Assembly: GCA_010279815.1 (NCBI GenBank)
Contig: QEOQ01000345.1
Span: forward strand, 43,733 to 107,732
Direction of reading: 5' to 3'
From: Brachionus plicatilis
Lineage: Eukaryota > Rotifera > Eurotatoria > Ploima > Brachionidae
Length of the DNA stretch: 64,000 bases
The notes below the pieces were generated by a model that was not told where the DNA came from, ran no database searches, and was given only the letters and a program-made list of their open reading frames with translations. Shown piece by piece: positions 11,901 to 23,900 of the stretch. Each line of letters starts with the position of its first letter. Positions within the stretch are counted from its first letter, which is position 1. A program made the position numbers and the translations under genes.

Positions 11901-14900
11901 ATTTAAAAGTATTAAAATTTGAATAGAATATTTGGAAAATTAAGTATTTGAAAATTTAGTTTTTTGTACTTCATGTAGCGTTGATTAAATCAGAACAGCT
12001 ATTTTTTTCCCTGGTAAGATGGATGCGACTATTTTAATCCAGAAAATGCTAGAAGAGTTGTGTTGACTGGTGAAAATCTGGCACATTTTTAGTATCCAAA
12101 TCGAATTGAAATTCAATTTATTTAATAAGTTTTATTTTAATTAAATATTTTTTGATCAACCATTTTTTTGTTTAATTTTTATTTTCAAATATTAAATTGA
12201 ATATTTATTATATTCAGTTTTTGATCCAAAATTTTATATTTTAAAATTTTAATTCGAATATTTTAGAGATTCAATTAATTTTCAAGAATATTATTCAAAA
12301 ATATTTATATTCAAAAATTAAATCAAGCCTAATTTTCATTCGAAATGTTACTTAATCGAATATCGGTTCGAATATGCATATTCGATTCGATTTTCGATCC
12401 GATCACTATCAATTCTCTTAATAAAAAAAAATCGTTATAAAAAAATGAAAAAGGCTAATTGTATTGCGCTCCAAGCAATGGCCTTATTTTCTTATTTAAT
12501 ATATGAAAATATATGTCTGCAAAAACTCTGGAATTTACTTACACAGTTGATTAGAATACTTTTTAATGGCATGCAAAATGCAGAAAATTGCAGAGTATTT
12601 TGCAGACCTATTTTACTGCATTAAGAAAATTTGCTATTAATTAAGCATTTTACAGAACTAAATTATCTCTTATTGTAAAAAAGTTATTCAAGTTTTTCTG
12701 AATTGAAAAAATCTAATTGAAACGAACTTCACAGCTTCATATTTTTCGATGAATATGGTGAAAAAATTAGATTTTCTTTTTATTTTAAAGAAAAATAAGA
12801 AGAAAACTTAAAATTTATAAGCAACTTTAAAAATTATTATTTAATAGAATTAGTTAATTTTTTTTTAACATACTTTGTTAAATCTAAAGTTAAAATCTGC
12901 AAATGTCCGCAAAAATTTGACCACTTTAAATGGCTTTTTACGATGGTATTCACTCAGCAATGTGCATTTTGGCTTAGCAGAATTTACCTTTAGCAACAAT
13001 TCAATTCATATTTTAAACTTGGTTAGATCATTTTTAAAAACATGTTGTGGACAAAATCATATAAAATACAATTATTCAATTATTCAGAGACTATCAATTT
13101 TATTTTAACCATTTTGTTTAAAATTTCTATTCGATTAATTTTCTTTAAAATAAAATAATATTTTGATATTATTTTAGAACCAAATAATCCTCTATTTTCT
13201 TGCTCAAGATTATTTATATCATTTATTTTAACTAATCGAAAAGTCGAATAACTACTCAATTCTATGAGTGTCAAAACTTCAATATTTTATATGTAACAGT
13301 AAATTTACATAACACGTAAATTTGTAAATTTACTGGTCTACCAGTAAAAATGTAAAATAAATAGGAAAAAAATTATGTTTTGTTTTTTTACTAGTAATTT
13401 TGTTAACTTACTTTTCAGTCAGTAATTATGTAAAACAATTTTTGTGGTTTCAGCAATTTACCGAAACTAATGTTTCAAAAATCCCGATAAAAAGAAAAGA
13501 AAAACTCGGACGATACTTCGGTGACTGAATATCAAAATTTTAACTGAATTGAATTAATTTTAATTCTTCAAATCGAATCTGCACTAGATAAAAAAACAAA
13601 GAAATCTCCTGAAGAATATTATCTCTTGAATCAATACGAAATTTTAGCTTTTGGCGAAACAAAAAAATAAAAAAAAATTATGTGTTAATTTATTAATTAA
13701 TCTTTCATCAATACATGTGAGCATGTAATATTAATAAAAAAAGAAGAAAGACCACTGGTGTAGTTGTTGTAAAACCTATTCTCTCTAGTAATTTAATAGC
13801 CATTAAATTTGTACATGGCCGAGCCAGACATCCTCAATCCTTAAGGTAGCGTAGAAGGAGCCAACACGGACTTAAAAAAATGCTGGCTACTTGGATGAGA
13901 GAAAATAAATAACTTAAACCTAGACAAAGCTTTAAGTGTGAGGCAAGCAGTAAATAAATTATCAATTGGTGGTGGTCAGGGTATGGTAAAATGTAACTGT
14001 AATGGTCAATGTATGACAAATCGATGTGGTTAAAAAAAATCCCAGTTGTTGTGTAACTCAATATGTCATGGAGGCAATTCAAGCTGCAAAAACAAACAAA
14101 CTTTTTTTAATTCCTAAAAAAAACTTACTTAAAGGATTATATTTGAAAATATACGCCTCGTTTCAGTAATTTACTAAACTGGTTTCAGTAAATTACTTAA
14201 ACAAATAAAAAATCAGTAAATATCTAAAATTCATTTATTTTTTTATGTTTTACATTTTTACAGAAAGACCAGTAAATTTACAAATTTACGTGTTTAAGAA
14301 ATTTACGGTAACATATTTAACTGATTGACCCAAGAGCCGCTCAAAAATCTTACATGATATATCCTGAGGATTAAGTGTATCAAGAGCAGTCACGGCATCA
14401 TTCAAAAGTGGCAAAGCTTTTTGAAGTTCGCCTTCACATTCGTCCTTAATGACTTGAGCTTCCAAAGTAGCTTTGTTTACACTTTCTTTGTCTGCTTCGA
14501 CATGATTTTTGATCACATCTACCTCGATAGCCTCTTTTTCAATAACTTTTATGAGCTCTTCAGTTTCGGAGCGTTTAGCAATCATGATCGGCTGTAGCTC
14601 GGTCAACTCCTTGCGTATCATGTTCACTTGTTTCTCGGCTTCGTCCAACTTCTCCAATCCGACAACATACCGCTCTCGTTTTGTCTGAACATCCTTGCGC
14701 TTGGTGTCCAGCAAATTTTTGAATGTTTTTATGGACTCAAGATACGAAGTGGGTATTATGTAGACGCGTCTGAGCATTTCTTCATAATACTGCTTGGCCA
14801 GCTCGATTGAGTCCTCGTGAAATATTTTGTACATGTTCACTGTTTGCTCTTTCACTTGATCGCTTATGTCCACCTCTTCCAGATATTTGTTCGCGACCAG

Positions 14901-17900
14901 ATCAAGCGCTTCATCAGGCCACTCGCTGAACCAGTCTATTGAACAGCAGTTTATGATTGCCGGAAACATTCTCAATTGGTTGCGGAAGTTTTGTCCTATT
15001 GGACTGAATGCCACAATGATGTGAAGGTTAGCTTTGATGCGCTCCACAAATTTTGAGTACAAATAGGTGGGAGTTAGATTAGAGCTTTCTGTTTTGTTTA
15101 GATACATGCTGCGCATAGTTTCAATGATGTCCAATTTTTCATCTTGTTCAAACAGTGACGGCAAGTCGCCACTGTTCAGAATCATGTTCAAGTCTTCCAG
15201 AAAAGCTTCGTCTTTTATTTGAGTGTCAAGCAAAAAAAAGGCTATTTTAGACTTGGATTCGCCAGCTCTACGCAACAGCGTTTTTAAATCATTCCTCCAG
15301 GTCGACTGACTGTACTTGTTTGACACGTCTATTTGGAATATTTCTATCTTTGACATGTGGCATGCTAGTTTAGTTGCGCTTGATCTACCGGTGCCGCCAA
15401 CTCCGATCAAAAGAGCGTGGCCGTTCGATTCAAGCTTTAGGATTCGGTTGACTCGCGAAATGTGCTGAATCAGATAGTTGAACACCACAAGGTCCATTTT
15501 AACTTTACTTGCTTGATTGTACTCGTTTAGATACTCTTCAATTGTGAAACGGAGCATGTCCAATTTTTTTATTTCATTGTAGCTTTTTTCCGACTCTGCT
15601 TCTTCTTGAACGAAATCGCCAAAATATAAATTGGCAGTAAGACTTTCACTCAATGTGTTGTCTTTTTGTGTAGATTGTTTTCTGGACACATTCAAGATTT
15701 GAGTCTCTTTAAAAACGTCTTCCAATGTAGATTTGAATACTTTTTCAATGGCATCCTTGAATTTCAAGATTTTAAATAATTTACAAAAGTTAATTTAAAT
15801 TTTATTTTATTTAAAGACATGTTGTTTCGTTCTAATCAAAAGTTACGCAAAAAAAAAATAAAAATATTTTCCCATATTTTTCACATTTTTGATCTTAATT
15901 TTTAATATTAACTTTGAATAGAATAAGCTAAAAACATAAAACTTTTGGGCATTGTGAATTTTGGAACAATGAACAAAAATTCTAAAATGCAATAGTTTTT
16001 TTACTCTGAATCCAAAAATTGTTCTGCAAAATGCATCAGCTGATACAAACTTTGTGCCACCAAAATTAAGTCTCTGCAATAACTCTGCAATTTAATTTTA
16101 ATAATTTTCTGATACATTTAATGCTTTGCAGACTTGCAGCGATTTTGCAGAGACTTAATTTTGGTGGCACAAAGTTTGTATCAGCTGATGCATATTGCAG
16201 AACAATTTTTGGATTCAGAGTAAAAAAACTATTGCATTTTAGAATTTTTGTTTTTGTTCTTTGTTCCAAAATACACAATGCCAGAATTTTGAACTTTTTT
16301 TTTTTTTATATATTCCAAGTCTAATCATAAGGCTAGTGCCCATAATCAGCTCTATTAGTTTCCTATTAGTTAGCACTATTAGCACTATTAGTTAATGATG
16401 ACCTGATCAAAACTGCATTTATTTAAATAATTTTAAATTTATTCACATTTAAATACATGTCATTAATATTGAATTTTAATTTGTTTTTTCAAAAAAAGTG
16501 CTCAATTTTGAATAACATGTCATTAATATAGAGTACTCTATTTTAAAGACATGTCAATAAATTCGGATAATAACGTTAATTTGAAAGTTAATGTATATTA
16601 ATCTTCAGTAAATTGTTAATTTTTTTATTTTTTTCATTAAAAGTGAGTTAAGCAATCGAAGTGACGCTAACATCAAATTTCAAAAAATTTAAACTTTTTT
16701 TCGATTTTTTTGTATTCACAAAAATAAAAAAAATAAAACTCCTTTCACCATTTTAATTAAAGTATTTTATGAAAATTTTTTAAAATTATTTTAAAATAAA
16801 GGGGCATTAGAAAGTTAACACAATTTGAAGGCAATTTAGAAAAATTTGAGATTTTGATTTTGGTAATTAATTTAAATGATATTGTTAAATTATGATAGAA
16901 TATGAAAAAAAATTCTTCCTATTTTGATGAATTAAAATTAAAGTTAATAGAATGCTGCAGCATAGTGCAAAATACTCGTTTAAACCTTTTTACCCAAAAT
17001 AATATGTTTATTTTATTTGAATTTTACAACGCCATAGTAAAAAAAAATAAGAAAAGTAAAAAAAATGGGCCTGACCGGGGATCGAACCCGGAACCTCTCG
17101 CACCCAAAGCGAGAATCATACCACTAGACCATCAGGCCTTCATATAAGTATAAAAAATATTATTTCTATTTTAAATTTTGTTTCATATTTTATATTTATT
17201 TAAAGACTTATTGCTTATAGATAATTGGTCACGCATCAAATGTTTAAGAGCTTCGATGGTGTAGTGGTTATCACATCTGCTTTACACGCAGAAGGTCGCG
17301 AGTTCGATCCTCGCTCGAAGTACATTTTTTGTTTATTTATCTTTTAAAGTTAGTTTGAAAATTCAAAATTTAAAAAAAAATAAGCCTTTGTAGATAGTGC
17401 TTTTATTTTAAATAATTTATTGAAAATTGACTATTCAAAAAAAAAATGAAATTAAAAAAATGCCTAGTAATATATTTTAAATTGTAATAATTTTATTCGA
17501 GTTTTTTTCAAAATATTTTAATTATTAATAAAAAATTTATGTCAATATTCATTTTTACAAATTTACTAATTTACTAATTTACTAATGTAATTGAAAAAAA
17601 TTGTTTACCATCCATTAATTCTTTGTTTAAAATTTTAGAATAAAAATAAATTAATTCCTCAAACTTTGATATTTCAAACATCAAAGCTTTGCACGGTTTG
17701 ATTTTTATTTTTGGTTTGATAATTTTTTTGAAGAAGGACAAAATAAATAAGCATATTTTTCGTTCAGTGTTTTTTAATTTTACTTACACGTTTTCATTTA
17801 AAAGAGACTCACATTTACACATAAATTCAAATTCTTAGTGTATTACTCTCAATACTTCATTCATTCTTTATTACTTTTCAATTTCAATAAATACTTGGCT

Positions 17901-20900
17901 TTCACTAATTATTGTTTATCTAAAAATTCTAATTGATACAATTTAAATTGAATATTATTTTCTCAAGTCTTTGAAATATATTTTTAAGTGTACCACAAGG
18001 TTCTGTTCTAGGATCCTTATTCTTCCTTCATTTTATTAATGATCTTCCATATTGCCTGGAAGATTTGTATATCAAATTATTTGCTGATGATACAACAATC
18101 TAAAAATCAATGATAACATCGAAAGTTTAGTTGTGTCTTTCAATAAGAATTTCAGCTCTACTTTTCACTTGGTGTAATTTCAATCGTTTAGAAATCAATT
18201 GGTAATAAACATATGTAATGTTTGTTCAACTTTCATAATTAAATAAAAGTTGTTAGTGAATTCAAACTGTTTTGGGTAATTATTGATGATAAGTAAAATA
18301 AGAAAAAAAATGCTTCAAATTTGTGTTTTACTGTGAATAAAAGACTTTTTTCTATTTGTAATCTTTTCTATTCTTGTTCTATTTGAGTACATCTCTAAAA
18401 ATTTTTTGAATTTTATTCTACCTCACTTTGATTACTGTTGCTCTTTAATTGGCTACTTTTCAAAAGAATCAATTCAAAAATTATCTGACTATTATATTTT
18501 TTGTTTTATAAACTTTGTAAATTTAAATTTAATTCGAAAGATTTCAATATTGTAAATAATTTCTTAGAAAAATATGGATTATTTTCATTTCAACACAGAT
18601 TCTTATCTTGAATGCTAAATTTCACATTCAATATTTTGAATTTTGATGATGGGAGAATTGATCTAAAAAGCAAACTGATTCCAAATGAAGCAAAAAGTCT
18701 AAGTTATGAACTGAAAAATAAAGAGCTATTGTTTGAACTAAATTTAAAATCAAAATATGGTGCAAAAACATTTGAATTCAAGAATTCAAGACTTATAAAA
18801 AAGTTGTAATTATTAAGTAAGACTTAAATATATACCAATATAAATTATTATTAGTCTTATGATTAGACTTGGAATGTGAATCGATAGAATAAATGAACTG
18901 AAAAAATTTTTTTAACTAAAAAAGAAGATAGTTCCAATATAATTAATTTATTATTTAATATTGGAAATTTTATAATTGAAAGTAGCTTTACCAACAACCA
19001 TCTTTTCCCGATATTTATCAAAAAAATTTATTTTTTGCTTTTTTTCACATTTTTATTTAAAATTTTCTTTATTTTTAAAATTTAATTTAAATTTTATTTT
19101 GGACATATTGTTTTATATGGGAATTTCGATAAAACAAATACAGAATTATTCGCCAGAGTAATTCGTTTTACAAAGGATTGACTGAAATATTTCATTATTC
19201 AATTTTATTTTTGGTTATTTTATTTCGAAATATTAGAAAATACTTAAATTCGAAGAAAATAATTACTCAAAACTTTTGACTATGCTTTCGTACAAATAAA
19301 AAGAGAAAAATGTTAAATTAAAGAAATTTTCAAACTCAAGAAAATTTTTCAACTAAAATATTTAAAATTCTTTTAATTGAAAAAAATATAAAGATTAAAA
19401 CTTTTAAAAGAATTTTTGATAGCTAAATTTTTAAAATACTTAAAGTTTTTGGAGTGGAAAAAATTTTTTTGGCTACAACAACGTAGAAACTAGTGAGGCA
19501 TTTTTAATATTAATATTTAAAGTTTTTTTCATTTAAGAATTTTATTTTTTAATTGAACAATTTAAAGAAGTCAAAGCTTTTGTTTAATATTTGAAAATTT
19601 AATTTTTCATTTAATTAATTAGACAAAATTTCCTTATAAATTAAATATTTAAAAAAAAGATTTGAAAATTTTAATTAAATGATCAATCGAAAATCTGTAA
19701 ATTATTCACTTGCAAATCTATTTGGTCAATAGTTCTTTAAGATTTAAAAAAAAATGAACTTTAAAGTTCAAGTAAAGTAATAAAAACTTAATTATTACAA
19801 ATTTGATGATTAAAATATTGTGAGATTCGACCAGCAAAAAAAGATTTATAATTTTTAAAATTTGATTGTTTTTAAAAAGGCTTTTTCAAATAACTTGATA
19901 CTTGAGAGATACTTCTTGTTAATTATTTTTAATGCAATAGCTAAATTTTCTTTTGCTGAATTTGGTGATTTACGAAAAAAAAATTTTGACAAAAATTTTA
20001 GAAACTTTAACAATATTTTGATTAATTGGAAAATTGAACTCTGAAATTAAGATCTAAAGATCAAAAGATCAAAATATATAATATATTATTTTTTTTTAAA
20101 ACAATTACTTGACATGTTATGTCAAGATTATTTTCAAACATAAAATTTTAAAATATTCATTTTAATTGAACTTTAATAAGTTTAAATATTTTAATTGATT
20201 TTAATGAAAACTTATTTTTAAAGACAAAAAAATTTAATAATTTAAAATTTATAATTTGTTTTTAGTGAAAATATGAAATTATTTTAGTTTGAATGAATGG
20301 ATATAAAAGTTTTGAATTTGAATTTCTCAATTAATTCATCCTGAATAATTTAAATTATTGATTGTTTTTGTTTAATAAATTATACAGTACATTTCTAAAC
20401 AAAGTTAACAGGCTGCTTAAGCAGTTTAAAAGCTGCTCTTAAACCCTGCTTAAACCGCTCATAAACACTGCTTAAACTGTTTTAAACATTGCCCCATCAT
20501 TTTTTATTAAAAAGTTTAAAAAAATTTAATAAAAAAATTTTATAACTTTTGTTCTAAGTGTCAAAAACTTGTTCTGTAAATGAAACAAAGTGAAACAAAT
20601 GTTGTTTCACCTTCTGCAGAAGTCTGCAAAATTGCACCCAATTTAAAAGATTTAAAAATAAAACGGAATTAATTTGCACAGATTTTGCGGACTTCCGCAG
20701 AAGGTGAAACAACATTTGTTTCACTTTGTTTCATTTACAGAACAAGTTTTTGACACTTAGAACAAAAGTTATAAAATTTTTAAATTTTTGTATTGGAAGT
20801 TTTGTATGAAATTTCACAATGCCTAATATTCGGCTAAAATTACTTTATCATAAATTTAAACAAATTAAACTTTTTCGAAAGTCACAATTTTTTTTAAAAG

Positions 20901-23900
20901 ATGAAATTTCACGTGTCTAATTTCATAGCTGATAGATAAATTATCTTATCTTTTGAACAGACAAATAAACTAATGTTTGAAAATCTCTTCAATTTTAACA
21001 ACACAAACAAAATGTTAGAACATATTTATGTTTTTCTTTTTTTGAAACTAGTCCAATGTAAAATTGAGACTATTTGTCCGAATGCAATCGAACCATTCGA
21101 CTGCAAGTGCTATATAGATTTTAATTATATATCTCAAGAATGTCCATATGGTCTGGCGGAGCTAGATTGCCGATTAGACAACAAAAATTTAACACATCTC
21201 ATTACAAAATTGAGCAAAGCCTGTTATTCTGCTTTAAATTTAGAAAATGTAGACTTAATTCCGAGGAATGCTTTTGAAAAAATAAGCTTCATTTCTTCGG
21301 CTAGTCTTAATTTTAAAAAAGTCTCTCATATAAGCTCTTTTGCTTTTGTGAACATCAAAAGTTCAATAAATGTGAAAATAGATGACGATTTTAGCACAAG
21401 CACTCAATTTGAGCCAAAAAGTTTTTCACTCATCAAAAATTTAACTTTGATTGAATTCAAAAATTTTAAGCTTCTTGAATTAAAAAGAGATTTTTTTCAC
21501 GAATCAATCATCCAAACAATTTTGGTAAACAGATCCAAGTTTTATGGTTTTTTCAACTACTCGGCCAATACAACCACCACACTGGTCAAACATTTATTCA
21601 TCAAAGACAGTTACACAAACGGAATACTGAACGAAAGAATGCTCGGCTATTTTTATTCTCTTCAAACAGTCACAATAATTAATTCGGGCATAGAAATAGT
21701 CCATGACATATTCAACAAATACAATCAACTAAAAAGCTTAGATCTTGGTCTCAACTCAATCAGATCTATTGATTTCAATAATCACTTGCTCGAGTTGAAT
21801 CTATTCAATAATCCTGTTGAAAATTTTAGCCTAATTGGTAGAAAGCTCACGTTTTTGGGCTTAAAATCCACTTTGATTGAAAAATTTTCACTAAATGCAC
21901 CTAATTTAGAGCACATGGTTCTAGCCGATTCGAAATTTGTGACCAAATTCAAAAATTTAAACTCTCTTTTAGACCAAATAGAAGAGAAGCATGCAACTAG
22001 TTTAGAATTGATTGACATGTCGCATGATGAAGTGTACATGGACGATAAGTTGTTTGCCAAAGAGCATTTGGAGAAAAAAAATTGCTTGTGGAATGGGCTG
22101 ATGAATAGGACTTTTATAAAAATAAACAAGCATCACAGATGCGATTGTTCAACTATTTATTTGTACAAAAATTTAGATTTAACTTTGCAAGAGATCAGAT
22201 TGGTGCCAGTATGCTATGCCAAATTGTTGATTGAATCCAAAGTGAAAGAACGACAAAATGAATGTGGCTTAAAGGATGTGTATTTGAATTGCTCATTTGC
22301 ACGTGTTAGCACTGTGATGCCAGTGACGTTTGAATCACGAGATCAACAGCTTTTTGTTCGAAAAAAGATTGAATGGGAACTTACTGTTCCCATTACTGTC
22401 GCACTATTTGTTTCTAGTCTCTTTATGCTGACATTTTTTGTTTTAAGAGCAAAGATAGATTTTTCGAAAAAATTTGACAATGTTTACCGAAGTAATGATA
22501 CCAAGCGATCTCAAGTCATCGAGCAAAGTGAAATGAATGAAATTTTGACCATTTCAAAAAATAGTATTCAAATACGACTAAATCAAAATGTTTGATGCTG
22601 GTGAAAAAAACAACAATTTGGATTTAAAGGAATTATCAAGAAGAAGATGAGACATTTTGCAGTGAAATTTCATTCCAAAAAAAATTTTTTTTAGAAAAAA
22701 TACACAAGAAAAAATTTTAATTAAAAAATTTTGTCTAATATTGTCAAATTAAAGTATCAGATCAAATTTTAAGATCAAAAAAATATTAAACATTATTAGA
22801 CATGTAATGTCATTATCATACTAGCATCAAAATTAATCTCTAGTTTTTTAAACAAAAACAACCAATAATTTAAATAATTCAGTTTAAATTAATTGAGAAA
22901 TTTAAATTCAAAACTTTTATATCCATTCAATCAAACTAAAATAATTTCATATTTCCACTAAGACAAATTATAAATTTTAAAACATTAAATTTCTTTGTCT
23001 TTAAAAATAAGTTTTTAATGAAAAATTTTCATTAAAATCAATTAAAATATTTAAACTTATTAAAGTTCAATAAAAATGAATATTTTAAAATTTTATATTT
23101 AAAGATAATCTTGACATAACATGTCAAGTAATTGTTTAGGGAAAAAATTATTCTCTCTCTATTATTAATAAAAAAATATTATATTCTATATTTTTATCTT
23201 TTGGTCTTTTTATCTCAAACTTCAATTAGCCCTAGTATTAAATTTTATATTGTTTTTCTTTTATTAAAAGTTATTTATGTTTTAAAACTTTAAGATGCTA
23301 AAAACTTTATTTTAAATTTTTTAAAAATTCTGAATGAAAGAAAAAGTTTTGATAAAATTAGAAAATATTTATTTAATTGAATTAAAAATTCGATTTAAAA
23401 AGTACTAAAGAAAACGAAATTAAATTTTGTTTTGATTTTTTAAACAAATTTAAATTATTACTTCGATTTTCAAATTTAAATTCATTTTTTTTTCTGGGTT
23501 TAAAAAACTCAATTTTAAATGTAATTAATCTTTAGTAAATTGTAACTTTTTGTATTTTTTTCATAAAAAATTTTCAAAAGTGAGCTTTGCAATTCAAGTG
23601 ACACTAACAACAAATTTCAAAAAATTTAAACTTTTTTCATATATTTTTTTATTTAAAAGAAATAAAAAAAAATCAACTTGAAGTATGTATTATTCTTAAA
23701 GATTATCTACAAAAAATACTAAAGTTAAAAAAAAGGCTTATATTTTTTTTATGATATAAAAATTAATTTTCTGCTACAAAATAAAAAATAAAAATTGAAT
23801 AAAATTTTACACTCTGATTAAAAAATCAAATCAAATGTAGGTAGAATGGGAAAGGTCAAACGATGAGTTGTCGAATACTTCAGAGAGCAGTGGCTAAATG

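Larger units (their letters stand above)
11153..14353 (-). other. dynein intron 9
   Basis: A 3.2-kb intron with a Ginger-like DNA transposon relic at 13292-14313 (only about 40 bp from exon 9), degraded foldbacks at about 11473-11622, 12507-12604 and 12868-13070, and A/T-rich filler. Confidence 0.65.
20028..23231. mobile_element. 3.2-kb unit with long inverted repeats carrying the LRR gene
   Basis: The left arm (about 20028-20375) and right arm (about 22853-23231) are inverted copies of each other: both hold CAATTACTTGACATGTTATG or its inverse, the block AAAACTTATTTTTAAAGAC, and ATATAAAAGTTTTGAATTTG. The outer ends are GGAAAATTGAA on the left and GGCTAATTGAAGTTTGAGAT (inverse) on the right, resembling the GGCAAATTGAAGTT MITE ends. 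Between them are a hairpin (about 20538-20792) and the LRR gene. No transposase is present and no target duplication is clear. I infer a non-autonomous cargo-bearing transposon. Confidence 0.5.

Noticed and set aside
15843..16324. Three ORFs on both strands with mirror-image sequences
   Set aside because: They arise from the inverted arms of the foldback at 15949-16282.
16902..17147. An 81-codon ORF on the plus strand
   Set aside because: It runs antisense across tRNA-Pro; its end is the tRNA read backwards.
18976..20044. Two 60-codon ORFs between the RT relic and the LRR unit
   Set aside because: Low-complexity Phe/Leu/Lys/Asn translations expected by chance in A/T-rich DNA.
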